NCBI RefSeq assembly: GCF_014304815.1
Contig: NZ_CP047958.1
Location: 1,984,001 to 2,048,000, forward strand
Direction of reading: 5' to 3'
Length of the DNA stretch: 64,000 bases
From: Synechococcus sp. MIT S9220
GTDB lineage: Bacteria > Cyanobacteriota > Cyanobacteriia > PCC-6307 > Cyanobiaceae
The position numbers and the translations under genes were made by a program. Positions 18,611 through 26,922 of this stretch are shown here, piece by piece. Position 1 is the stretch's first letter. The number at the start of each line of letters is the position of its first letter. The notes under the pieces were generated by a model, which did not search any database, was not told the DNA's origin, and worked only from the letters and a program-made list of their open reading frames with translations.

Positions 18611-19008
18611 CAATCGGGCTGAGCGACTCCAGGTTGATTGGTGGGGATTCCCCCTGGAGGCTCATAGAGCATCTCCAACCAGTTGCCTTCGGGATCGCGT
18701 AGGTAAAAGGATGCCGTGCCGTCGCGATGGTCATGAACACCACCCACCGCGACACCTGAAGCCTTCAAGCGGTCATGAACCACATCCACATCTGCGCGAT
18801 CGCGGAAATGGAAGGCGAAATGGGGACCTGCAGCCTTGTATTTAGGCCCCAGCAAAGCCAGACCATCGCGGGAATCACCAGCTTCGAGGTAGCACCAGTC
18901 GTTGGCCTCCCAAACCATGCGCATGCCAAGGCCGGTGTAAAAACTCACAGCTCGTTCCATGTCGCTGACGCGGATGGCGACATGACCAAGGCGCTGCACG
19001 GCAGACAT
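18610..19008 (-). CDS. VOC-family (glyoxalase-like) metalloprotein
   Basis: 132 residues from ATG at 19008 (an upstream ATG at 19020 is possible). The start MSAVQRLGHVAIRVSDMER and the ending LRDPEGNWLEMLYEP are typical of glyoxalase I/VOC proteins; His and Glu metal ligands are visible. Full-length single-domain proteins act as dimers. The exact reaction (glyoxalase I or another) cannot be decided. Translationally coupled to mutS2. Confidence 0.8.
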   Translation of the reverse strand: MSAVQRLGHVAIRVSDMERAVSFYTGLGMRMVWEANDWCYLEAGDSRDGLALLGPKYKAAGPHFAFHFRDRADVDVVHDRLKASGVAVGGVHDHRDGTASFYLRDPEGNWLEMLYEPPGGIPTNQPGVAQPD

Positions 19009-19169
19009 GAACGATCTCATTCAGCCCACATATTCTGTAGGTCGCAGACCCCGGAGCGGTGGCCTGACTGTGAATTCAATCCAGGAACGGATCGAAAGCC
19101 CTCAGAAACGAACGAGTGCTCAGGCAACCCACACCAGAGACAGCCAATCTCAGCTCCTGGTCAACAAGA

Positions 19170-20171
19170 TCATCCCTGCTTTAACCATTCAGCGGCATCG
19201 CAAGCGTGATAAGTGAGGATCAGATCAGCTCCAGCCCTTTTAAAGCTGAGCAGCGTCTCGAGAACCACGGCTCGCTCATCAATCCATCCCTTCTCGGCCG
19301 CTGCCTTGACCATCGAATATTCACCACTGACGTTGTAGGCAGCGATGGGCAGCTCCGACTCCAAACGGAGACGATGAATGATGTCGAGGTAAGCAAGACC
19401 TGGCTTCACCATCATGATGTCGGCCCCTTCCTGTTCATCGAGCTGGGCCTCGGTGATGGCTTCCCTGGCATTGGCAGGATCCATCTGATAGGTGTCCTTG
19501 TTTTTAGGAATCGGCTTGCTAGCCGTCGCGCGCGGGGCTGAATCCAGTGCTTCGCGAAAGGGGCCGTAATAAGCGGATGAATATTTAGCCGTATAGCTGA
19601 TCACACCGACGTGCTCAAAGCCTTCATCGTCAAGGGCTTCGCGGATGGCACCGACTCGACCATCCATCATGTCGCTGGGCCCGATGAGATCAGCACCTGC
19701 ACGGGCCTGCATCACAGCCTGTTTGCAAAGCTGCTCAATGGTTTCATCGTTGAGCACAACGCCTTGCTCACTCACGATGCCGTCATGGCCATCGCAGGAA
19801 TAAGGATCCAGGGCGACATCCGTCATGATCGCCATCTCAGGGATCTCCTGCTTCAGCTGGCGGATTGCACGAGGGATCAGACCATTTTCGTTAAAGCACT
19901 CAGCCCCGTCCTCGGTTTTAAGTCCTTCAGCCACCTTGGGGAAAAGCACCACGCAACGGATGCCCAGATCCCAGGCACGTTTCACCTCACCAGTGAGTTG
20001 ATCAAGGCTCCAGCGACTGGCGCCCGGCATGGCGCCAATCGGCTCCACTCCAGCACCTTCATGCACAAACAACGGATAAATGAAATCTGCTGGGGAAAGA
20101 CTGTTTTCACGGACCATGGCTCGCAACGCCGGCGAGCGGCGCAGGCGACGCGGGCGGTAAGTGAGGTCCAT
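19170..20171 (-). CDS. hemB: porphobilinogen synthase (delta-aminolevulinate dehydratase)
   Basis: 333 residues from ATG at 20171, starting MDLTYRPRRLRRSPALRAM. It condenses two 5-aminolevulinate molecules to porphobilinogen for chlorophyll, haem and bilins. Active-site lysines lie in YTAKYSSAYYGPF and MMVKPGLAYLD. The metal loop reads DVALDPYSCDGHDG: it has Asp instead of the triple-Cys zinc site, as in Mg-dependent plant and cyanobacterial enzymes, though one Cys is present. It lies 52 bp downstream of the J-protein gene on the same strand. Confidence 0.95.
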   Translation of the reverse strand: MDLTYRPRRLRRSPALRAMVRENSLSPADFIYPLFVHEGAGVEPIGAMPGASRWSLDQLTGEVKRAWDLGIRCVVLFPKVAEGLKTEDGAECFNENGLIPRAIRQLKQEIPEMAIMTDVALDPYSCDGHDGIVSEQGVVLNDETIEQLCKQAVMQARAGADLIGPSDMMDGRVGAIREALDDEGFEHVGVISYTAKYSSAYYGPFREALDSAPRATASKPIPKNKDTYQMDPANAREAITEAQLDEQEGADIMMVKPGLAYLDIIHRLRLESELPIAAYNVSGEYSMVKAAAEKGWIDERAVVLETLLSFKRAGADLILTYHACDAAEWLKQG

Positions 20172-20223
20172 CAGCAGCCTTGATCGGTGCAGGAGATCGT
20201 AAGCGTCAACAGCCGTCAGGGTC

Positions 20224-21231
20224 TCAAAGACGAGCGCTCTGTAGCCAGTCGCTACGGGGATCGTCGGTTCGGGCTTCTCTGAGCTGCTCCAGCAGATTGC
20301 GCTGCTGATCCGACCATTGGCTGGGCCACTGCACGCTGAGATTGAGGAGCAGATCACCACGTCCGGCTTTCAAGGGCCAACCTTTCCCTTTCAGACGCAG
20401 GCTCCTGCCAGGCGATGTACCGGCGGGAATCGAAACCTCAGCCTCACCGTCAGGTGTCATGACCTTCACCAGGCCACCGAGAGCAAGCTCATCAATGGAG
20501 ACGGGCAGGTCCGCACGTAGCTGATCACCATCGAGACGCCAGACCGGGTGCGTTTGCACCTCGAGATTGAGATAGAGATCTCCGCGGCGTCCGGTTCCCG
20601 GCTGCAAATTCCCCTTGCCTTTGAGCCGAAGCTTGGATCCTGTTTTGACCCCGGCAGGGATCCTGACTTGAACCCTCTCATCATTCACAGAGAGAGTTCG
20701 CTCAGCACCGCGGAAAGCCTCGGCGAAGGTCACTTTCACACTGGCTTCAGCATCGAGATTCAAAGGAGTCCTCGAGGCCCCTCGGGGGAAACCACCACCG
20801 CCGGCGAAACCTCCCCCAGGAAAGCCACCACCAGGGAAACCACCGCCGGCGAATCCGCCTGGAGCGCCTCCAAAGCCTGCATTACCAGGGCCACCGAAAC
20901 GACCCAGCAGGTCATTGATGAAATCGTCGAAGTTGCCGTAGCGGCCAAAATCAACATCAAACCCTCCGGCACCCGCTCCAGCACCAGGAGCTCCGGCCTG
21001 ATTCCAGTACTGACCAAACTGTTCATATCTGCGGCGCTTATCCGGATCGGAAAGCACCTCATAGGCTTCGCTCACCTCCTTGAATTTGGCCTCAGCATTG
21101 GCATCACCGGGATTCACATCGGGGTGATATTGACGCGCCAACTTGCGAAAAGCCCGCTTGATCGCATCGGCATCAGCACTGCGCTCTACCCCGAGCACCT
21201 TGAAGTAATCGCGGTATCCACTGCCGGCCAT
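20224..21231 (-). CDS. DnaJ-type co-chaperone without zinc finger (CbpA class)
   Basis: 335 residues from ATG at 21231. The J domain ([20 protein letters not shown], with HPD in [10 protein letters not shown]) is followed by a Gly/Phe region with repeated GGGFPGGG units (about 130-175), then two C-terminal beta domains. The CxxCxGxG zinc motifs are absent, making it a class B J-protein. It stimulates DnaK in protein folding. It diverges from the thioredoxin-like gene, with an inverted repeat in between. Confidence 0.9.
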   Translation of the reverse strand: MAGSGYRDYFKVLGVERSADADAIKRAFRKLARQYHPDVNPGDANAEAKFKEVSEAYEVLSDPDKRRRYEQFGQYWNQAGAPGAGAGAGGFDVDFGRYGNFDDFINDLLGRFGGPGNAGFGGAPGGFAGGGFPGGGFPGGGFAGGGGFPRGASRTPLNLDAEASVKVTFAEAFRGAERTLSVNDERVQVRIPAGVKTGSKLRLKGKGNLQPGTGRRGDLYLNLEVQTHPVWRLDGDQLRADLPVSIDELALGGLVKVMTPDGEAEVSIPAGTSPGRSLRLKGKGWPLKAGRGDLLLNLSVQWPSQWSDQQRNLLEQLREARTDDPRSDWLQSARL

Positions 21232-21319
21232 GGTGATCGCTGCGCTCCAAGAGCTCCGATTGGTCTCAGTGTCCCAGTTCCGTCCGGGGTTCGGCACCGA
21301 TGAAGGAGGCCGGATGCCC

Positions 21320-21339
21320 GTACGTGGGAACGCACGTAC
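21320..21339. promoter_or_regulatory. inverted repeat between dnaJ-like gene and thioredoxin-like gene
   Basis: GTACGTG-GGAACG-CACGTAC, a 7-bp perfect dyad with a 6-bp spacer, located 9 bp before the start at 21349. Could be an operator or a leader hairpin. No known regulator is assigned. Confidence 0.4.
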
Positions 21340-21348
21340 ATTTCGCAA

Positions 21349-21717
21349 ATGCTCAAAGTTCTTCTGCTTGGCGCACTCAGCAGCCTCAACATCGCCTTCA
21401 TTGGCAGTGGCACAGCCAAAGCAGGTCCCGATCCCGGCGCTCTGGCTGACTTTCTGAGCCGAACCAAGGTCATTTATTACGGATCCTGGCGCTGCCCGGC
21501 ATGTCAGTACCAAGCACGACTATTCGGCGATGCGGCAATCCGTCTTCCCTACGTGGAATGCGGGAAACCCGAGGAACTACCGATCCAAGCGGCTGCCTGC
21601 AAACAAGAGGAAATCCGGGCTTATCCCACCTGGATCCTGCCCAACGGTGAGCGACGGGAAGGTGTGCAATCCCTGGAGGGCCTAAGGATCTGGTCTGGAA
21701 TGCCCGAGACCCCCTAA
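21349..21717 (+). CDS. exported thioredoxin-like protein (VKOR-Trx-domain type)
   Basis: 122 residues with a signal peptide ([19 protein letters not shown], cleavage near AKAG). The redox motif is C49-P-A-C52 in [12 protein letters not shown], with two more Cys (VECG, AAACK) and the cis-Pro in [10 protein letters not shown]. The pattern matches the thioredoxin domain that in cyanobacteria is fused to VKOR, here as a free protein. It probably oxidises or isomerises disulphides in the periplasm or thylakoid lumen. Four bases before the SulP gene, hence likely cotranscribed. Confidence 0.8.
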   Translation: MLKVLLLGALSSLNIAFIGSGTAKAGPDPGALADFLSRTKVIYYGSWRCPACQYQARLFGDAAIRLPYVECGKPEELPIQAAACKQEEIRAYPTWILPNGERREGVQSLEGLRIWSGMPETP

Positions 21718-21721
21718 CACG

Positions 21722-23371
21722 ATGACCGCGAGCAGGCGTTCCCTGATCAACGGCTTTCAATGGCGACACTGGCGGGGAGATCTCACAGGTGGTGTCACTG
21801 CTGCAGTCGTGGCACTGCCACTGGCCCTGGCGTTCGGCAATGCAGCGCTAGGCCCGGGAGGGGCGATTTACGGTCTCTACGGAGCGATTATCACAGGCTT
21901 TTTTGCAGCACTGTTTGGCGGAACACCGGCCCAAGTGAGCGGACCGACAGGCCCGATGAGTGTCACGGTGGCAGGTGTGGTCAGCAGTCTCGCGGCAGTC
22001 GGAGCGAGCCGGGAGCTCAGCCAGGGAGACATGCTTGCCATGGTGATGGCCGCGGTGGTTCTTGGAGGATTACTGCAGATCCTGATGGGGGTGCTTCGCC
22101 TCGGGCGATACATCACTCTGGTTCCCTATTCCGTGGTCTCCGGGTTCATGTCGGGGATCGGCGTGATCATTCTGTGCCTCCAGATTGGCCCTCTGTTGGG
22201 GATCAGTAGCCAGGGAGGAGTGGTGTCCTCGCTGCAAATGGTGAGCAGCAATTTCACGCCCAACCCCGCTGCAGTGGCGGTGGGCATCGCGACACTGGTG
22301 GTGGTGTTCGCCGCACCACGACGGGTGACCAAAGTGATCCCCTCACCATTGTTGGGGCTTCTGCTGATCACGCCACTCGCGCTGTGGCTATTTCCAGAAG
22401 ACCTACCACGCATCGGTTCGATCCCTGAAGGAGGACTGAGCTTCAGCGCTCCGAACTGGAGCAACCACCTCCCGCTCTTGCTCAAAGCGGGGTTGGTGCT
22501 TGCTGTGCTCGGAGCGATTGACTCGTTACTCACATCGCTAGTGGCTGACAACATCAGCCAAACCCGCCATCGATCAGACCGGGAACTGGTGGGTCAAGGC
22601 ATTGCCAACAGCATCTCAGGACTGTTCAGCGGGCTCCCAGGTGCAGGGGCAACGATGAGAACGGTGATCAACATCCGATCAGGCGGACGAACACCCCTTT
22701 CAGGCATGACGCACTCCGTGGTGCTGCTTGTCTTGTTGTTAGGAGCCGGACCTCTTGCCGAAGGCATCCCAACAGCACTGCTGGCGGGAATCCTGATCAA
22801 GGTCGGGCTGGACATCATCGACTGGGGCTTCCTGCTTCGAGCACACAGGCTGTCGTTCAAAACGGCACTGGTGATGTGGGGAGTTCTCTTGATGACAGTG
22901 TTTTGGGATCTCATCGGGGCCGTTCTTGTAGGAATGTTCGTGGCCAATTTGCTAACGATTGAATCGCTGACGAATCATCAGCTCGGCAACATGAACACCG
23001 GAACGGGACATCTGACGACCCAAGAGCAGGGTTTAATGAAACGCTGTGGTGATGATCTGATTCTGTTCCGAATGCAAGGCCCGCTAAGTTTCGGCGCAGC
23101 GAAGGGAATCAGTGAACGAATGATGCTGGTAAGGAAATACAAAGTGCTACTTCTTGACATCACAGATGTGCCACATCTAGGCGTCACAGCAAGCCTTGCC
23201 ATCGAGAGAATGGTTAAAGAGGCTGAACGACAGCAGCGCAGAGTACTGGTGACGGGGGCAAGCGGAAAAGTCAAACAAAGGCTGGCGCAATTTGGGATCA
23301 AACATCTCATCGACGAAAGACTTGAAGCTTTAGGTCAAGCAGCGGACTGGATCAACAAGACAAACAACTGA
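21722..23371 (+). CDS. SulP-family anion transporter with STAS domain, BicA-like
   Basis: 549 residues. The membrane domain opens with RGDLTGGVTAAVVALPLAL, then FFAALFGGTP, SGPTGPMSV and FMSGIGVII, and later PGAGATMRTVINIRSGG. About 12-14 helices run to residue 410, followed by a cytoplasmic STAS domain (GVTASLALERM). These landmarks are those of the Na+-dependent bicarbonate transporter BicA, so HCO3- uptake for carbon concentration is the best guess. Other SulP substrates such as sulphate cannot be excluded. Confidence 0.8.
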   Translation: MTASRRSLINGFQWRHWRGDLTGGVTAAVVALPLALAFGNAALGPGGAIYGLYGAIITGFFAALFGGTPAQVSGPTGPMSVTVAGVVSSLAAVGASRELSQGDMLAMVMAAVVLGGLLQILMGVLRLGRYITLVPYSVVSGFMSGIGVIILCLQIGPLLGISSQGGVVSSLQMVSSNFTPNPAAVAVGIATLVVVFAAPRRVTKVIPSPLLGLLLITPLALWLFPEDLPRIGSIPEGGLSFSAPNWSNHLPLLLKAGLVLAVLGAIDSLLTSLVADNISQTRHRSDRELVGQGIANSISGLFSGLPGAGATMRTVINIRSGGRTPLSGMTHSVVLLVLLLGAGPLAEGIPTALLAGILIKVGLDIIDWGFLLRAHRLSFKTALVMWGVLLMTVFWDLIGAVLVGMFVANLLTIESLTNHQLGNMNTGTGHLTTQEQGLMKRCGDDLILFRMQGPLSFGAAKGISERMMLVRKYKVLLLDITDVPHLGVTASLAIERMVKEAERQQRRVLVTGASGKVKQRLAQFGIKHLIDERLEALGQAADWINKTNN

Positions 23372-23648
23372 CTCGAGAAAACGAATAAAACTCCTTTTAA
23401 GACAGGACAAACAATCAAGAACAGAAGAGATACTGGAAACTCATCAATGCAGAACAATGAAAATCCATAGAGAGAAAATAATAACAATTTGAGACGAAAA
23501 TGCAAAGATCAGGAATAAAGTCTTCCGGCCAATTACGACTGCCTAAACCACAAATCAAACCAATAACAATCGATACACCGTCACGTAAAAACGTCGCAGG
23601 CGATAAGGCAAGAGAAGGATAAAGTTTTTGCCAGAGAAGAAGGCAACC

Positions 23649-23816
23649 ATGGCCTTGGCAGGTAAGCAAACCCTGGAAGCATTTATCGACTACATCGAAT
23701 CCGATTCACTGAATCGCAAGAAATGGCTGCAGCGCGTCAGAGAGGCTGGATTCGATCAGGCATTGTCGGAATACCGTGAAATGGCATCGCCAAAAGGGAT
23801 GCCGTTGCAGATGTGA
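23649..23816 (+). CDS. small hypothetical protein, 55 aa
   Basis: Start ATG at 23649 in a GAAGGCAACCATG context. The protein is mostly helical: ALAGKQTLEAFIDYIESDSL, then RKKWLQRVREAGFDQALSEY. No family recognised. It lies 154 bp upstream of the flavodoxin gene on the same strand, after about 280 bp of AT-rich sequence without genes (23372-23648). Confidence 0.6.
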   Translation: MALAGKQTLEAFIDYIESDSLNRKKWLQRVREAGFDQALSEYREMASPKGMPLQM

Positions 23817-23970
23817 CGAGAGCCGTGCTAAAAACAGCAAGGTCAACACAAAATGTCACAAGCTTGTAGCAAAATTACAGGCAAGCGTGTCACATACAAC
23901 CAAGAAGCGCGTCAAAAGCGGGAACAACCTTGGCCGGAAGCAAGGATGATGATCCAGTTATCCAATTCCT

Positions 23971-24477
23971 ATGGCTTTCACGATTTTCTTTGCAACATCA
24001 ACGGGCAAAACGGAAGATATTGCCGATCGCCTGAAGGAACTTCTGGGGACTGATGCCAAAGATGTAGACAGCATCAGCGGTGTCGACGAATTGGCTTCTG
24101 CAGAAGCTCTCGTCTGCTGCATTCCAACTTGGAACACAGGTGCCGATGAAGCACGTTCAGGTACAGCCTGGGACGACCTGATTACTGAAATTCCTGGTCA
24201 AGATTTCGCTGGTAAGCCCGTTGCGATTCTTGGATTGGGCGACTCCTCAGGTTACGGCGACTATTTCTGTGACGCCATGGAAGAGCTGTATAGCGCATTC
24301 CAAAAATCTGGCGCAAAACTGATCGGTCAAGTATCTCCTGAAGGTTATACCTTTGATGAGTCAAAGAGTGTGATCGACGGTAAGTTCTGTGGACTGCCTA
24401 TTGACGAAGACAACGAGTCTGAACTCACCGACCAACGCCTGTCTTCTTGGGTTGCGCAAATCAATTCAGAAGCCTGA
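23971..24477 (+). CDS. isiB: flavodoxin
   Basis: 168 residues, a long-chain flavodoxin. The FMN phosphate loop is FFATSTGKTEDIA; the ring-stacking loops are PTWNTGADE and GLGDSSGYGDYFCDA. It replaces ferredoxin as electron carrier from photosystem I under iron limitation. It is followed by an intrinsic terminator and faces a thioredoxin-reductase-like flavoprotein on the other strand, with isiA 2.4 kb away. I see no unambiguous Fur box upstream. Confidence 0.95.
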   Translation: MAFTIFFATSTGKTEDIADRLKELLGTDAKDVDSISGVDELASAEALVCCIPTWNTGADEARSGTAWDDLITEIPGQDFAGKPVAILGLGDSSGYGDYFCDAMEELYSAFQKSGAKLIGQVSPEGYTFDESKSVIDGKFCGLPIDEDNESELTDQRLSSWVAQINSEA

Positions 24478-24497
24478 TCATCGATCAGAAAATAAAT

Positions 24498-24523
24498 AAA
24501 AAGCGCCTTCGGGCGCTTTTTTT
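24498..24523. terminator. terminator between flavodoxin and flavoprotein genes
   Basis: A-rich left arm, GCGCC-TTCG-GGCGC, then seven T's on the plus strand. The symmetry allows use by both converging genes. Confidence 0.9.
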
Positions 24524-24531
24524 ATTGCTTA

Positions 24532-25491
24532 TTAGCGGTGTACCCAATCGACTCTGATTTCTTTACGCTGATTTAGGAATTTATCGATCGACATTGCCGC
24601 AATGCAACCATCCGAGCAAGCAACAACGGCCTGCTTAAAAGGGGTATTGCGAATATCGCCAATCGCCCAAACACCATCCAATCCAGTCATCATGTCATCG
24701 TTGACTTGAACACCACCTTCTTCAGTCAGAGGAATCTGACCATGCAAGTAATCGGTAATTGGCAAACTACCAGATGAATAAACAAAGACACCATTCACAT
24801 CTAATTGAGTATCTTCGTCATTACCTGATTCTTGGAGCTTAACAGCAGTTACCCCAGAATCGTCACCATCCACAGAAGTCAACCGTGTTCGCTTCCAGTG
24901 CTTCACGTTTGGCGCAGATTGAAGCTGAGAGAGACCAGTACAATTTGTATTTGGCTTACTGTTCGTGATCCAATGAACAGTCGAAGCAAATTTGGTTAAA
25001 ACAAGAGCCTCATCAATGGCCTCCTGATTGGACCCGTAAACTGCAACTTGCTGATTTTTATAAAATGCACCATCACACGTGGCGCAGTAACTGACACCTC
25101 GACCAAGAAACTGATCTTCACCGGGAAGTGTTGATGTGCGTCCCATTGCTCCAGTTGCTAGAACAAGAGTTTTCCCTTTAAAGGTTCCTTCAGGGGTATA
25201 AACTGTTTTTTCAGAGCCGGATAAGTCAATTCCATAGACTTGAACCTGCTGATAATTTGCACCATAACTAATTGCCTGATCTCTCATTGTTTTGAGCAAA
25301 TCAGCACCAGAAGTATCTGCTGGAACGCCAGGATAATTTGCAATTTTATGGGTAATTGCAAGGGCACCAACGGCTGGATTTTTATCTAAAATATAAGTCT
25401 TCAATGAAGAGCGCGCTGTGTAGAGGGCACAGGCGCAACCAGCTGGACCACCGCCAACAATGATGACATCAGCTTCGAAAATATCCGACAT
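24532..25491 (-). CDS. thioredoxin-reductase-like FAD disulphide oxidoreductase
   Basis: 319 residues. FAD-binding GGGPAG (13-18), redox motif C136-A-T-C139 in SYCATCDGAF, and the C-terminal FAD motif with WAIGDIRNTPFKQAVVAC. The second Rossmann domain has VAVYGSNQEAIDEA where NADPH enzymes have GGGxSA, and ITNSKPN where they have HRRxxFR. The enzyme therefore probably does not use NADPH; a flavodoxin/ferredoxin-dependent or DTR/DDOR-like mechanism is a reasonable inference. Two bases after the hydrolase gene, so an operon. Confidence 0.85.
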   Translation of the reverse strand: MSDIFEADVIIVGGGPAGCACALYTARSSLKTYILDKNPAVGALAITHKIANYPGVPADTSGADLLKTMRDQAISYGANYQQVQVYGIDLSGSEKTVYTPEGTFKGKTLVLATGAMGRTSTLPGEDQFLGRGVSYCATCDGAFYKNQQVAVYGSNQEAIDEALVLTKFASTVHWITNSKPNTNCTGLSQLQSAPNVKHWKRTRLTSVDGDDSGVTAVKLQESGNDEDTQLDVNGVFVYSSGSLPITDYLHGQIPLTEEGGVQVNDDMMTGLDGVWAIGDIRNTPFKQAVVACSDGCIAAMSIDKFLNQRKEIRVDWVHR

Positions 25492-25493
25492 AA

Positions 25494-26303
25494 TTAACTC
25501 CGAGCGAGAGAAGTAAAGTCATTGGAACTAAGCTCACGGTCAATCCATGGACCAGGAACCATTTGAATGAATGCTGTAATCAATTGGGCTACATGTTGAG
25601 ATTGGTCAAACTGAAAGAAATGGCGACCTTTTTCCATGCAAACAAATCGATCTCCAGATTTTAGCGATTTAGACCATCGGTCGCGTGAATTAGTGTCAAC
25701 GACAAAATCGCTTTCACCATTCAAAACAAATGTTGGGACCTCTTTAGGTGTATTTAAATCTGGAATATGCTGCTGATTAACAATAGAACCTTGAGTAAAT
25801 TCATTGTCTAAACATTTTGCCAAAAGGCAAGGAAGCACCTCAACAGCACGAGGATTTTGATGGGAGAAGAGCAAAGACGACAAATGTCTCAAAATGGCTT
25901 GCCTTGAAGATGGCAATTGACTCCGCATGTCCAAGTAGTGAGAGGACCAGTGGTTGGCTGAGAGGGTATCAACAGAAAGCAGTGTAAGGGATTTTACCAG
26001 GTCAGGGTACTTTTCTGCGAAAAGACAAGCAACCGTGCCACTGATACCGTGGCCAACCAGGTGCATCGGCTCAGGAGACGCCACAAGCGTCTGACGAAGC
26101 AGGTCATGCACCGTGGCAACAGAGCAAGACTCATCAAGATCATGCTGGAAGGACCAACGCTGTACAGAGAAGGTCCGACTTAATAATTGAGCAACACGCT
26201 TATTGAGGCAATGCAAGGTCGGCTGCAGATCAATCCAAAGGACCTTGTCTTGAGGCATATGTTGCACCATTTCATTTAGTTTGAAAGAGTGCAGCACTGG
26301 CAT
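25494..26303 (-). CDS. alpha/beta-hydrolase-fold protein without nucleophile serine (IsiC-like position)
   Basis: 269 residues. The fold is evident from HLVGHGISGTVA (nucleophile elbow), the acid loop LNGESDFVVD (D199) and the His loop KGRHFFQF (H228). At the elbow, residue 86 is Gly where Ser is expected, so classical catalysis is doubtful. S88, two residues on, is the only nearby Ser. Known isiA operons of other cyanobacteria carry a hydrolase-like isiC; this may be the counterpart. It lies between isiA and the flavoprotein gene. Confidence 0.75.
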   Translation of the reverse strand: MPVLHSFKLNEMVQHMPQDKVLWIDLQPTLHCLNKRVAQLLSRTFSVQRWSFQHDLDESCSVATVHDLLRQTLVASPEPMHLVGHGISGTVACLFAEKYPDLVKSLTLLSVDTLSANHWSSHYLDMRSQLPSSRQAILRHLSSLLFSHQNPRAVEVLPCLLAKCLDNEFTQGSIVNQQHIPDLNTPKEVPTFVLNGESDFVVDTNSRDRWSKSLKSGDRFVCMEKGRHFFQFDQSQHVAQLITAFIQMVPGPWIDRELSSNDFTSLARS

Positions 26304-26361
26304 GCAGGCACAACTAACAAGCCGTCGTATAAAATGGAATCACGCTAAGTAGACAATACGA

Positions 26362-26589
26362 CTATGCCAAGGGGGTTGCCATAGAAATCGAACCTTGGGA
26401 AATCCTCTGTTTCAGGTGTTTGATGAGCTTCTGATCAATCTTGTCGGCAGATTGCTCAAGACAGATCAGAGATTGATAAGCACTGTCAGAGATGAATCCA
26501 GCACATGTTGTCTCAAGGTATAAATCAACCACCTTGGAATGAGTGGCGAGCAATTCAGATTGACTACTAGACAAGAGAGCAACACGCAA
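26362..26589 (-). CDS. hypothetical protein, about 75 aa
   Basis: ORF between isiA and the hydrolase gene on the same strand, read from TTG at 26589 (an AAGGA abuts the TTG, so the start is unsure). The sequence is helical, with SELLATHSKVVDLYLET and SADKIDQKLIKHLKQ. It lies after the isiA terminator. No family recognised; an opposite-strand 64-aa ORF overlaps its start and looks less protein-like. Confidence 0.35.
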   Translation of the reverse strand: MRVALLSSSQSELLATHSKVVDLYLETTCAGFISDSAYQSLICLEQSADKIDQKLIKHLKQRISQGSISMATPLA

Positions 26590-26868
26590 TCCTTAAGCAA
26601 ACCTAAACGCATAGAGGCTAGCTTTCGGGTATCAGATGAATCACGCGGAGGGGTCTTATCAAGCAGGTCGCCAATTGGCCATACGATGACACCAGACGCA
26701 CCGAACGCAGCAGAAGGGATCGAAACATCTTGAAGCTCAGGCTACGCAAGGATCAAGCAAGCATCAAAAGGGCTCTAGTTGTACATCTATGGTGTACAAC
26801 AACTCGTTGCGTCAACATTCAATGATTCAAGACAACAAGTCTCAATCAAGGGTAAGGAAAAAATAGAC

Positions 26869-26897
26869 AAAAAAAAGCCCCTTAAACAGGGGCCTTT
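26869..26897 (-). terminator. intrinsic terminator of isiA
   Basis: On the minus strand, GCCCC-TGTTTAA-GGGGC followed by eight T's, 26 bp past the isiA stop. Confidence 0.85.
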
Positions 26898-26922
26898 GCA
26901 GTGAACTGACCGTAAGAAAGAA

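Noticed and set aside
20750-20880. short repeats in the J-protein gene resembling a repeat array
   Set aside because: They are coding repeats for GGGFPGGG units, not CRISPR or mobile repeats; there are no spacers.
20548-21303. 251-codon plus-strand ORF opposite the J-protein gene
   Set aside because: Its low-complexity stretches mirror the Gly/Phe repeats of the J-protein on the other strand.
26539-26733. 64-codon plus-strand ORF between isiA and the hydrolase gene
   Set aside because: No motif and polar irregular composition; overlaps a minus-strand ORF that fits the local gene direction better.
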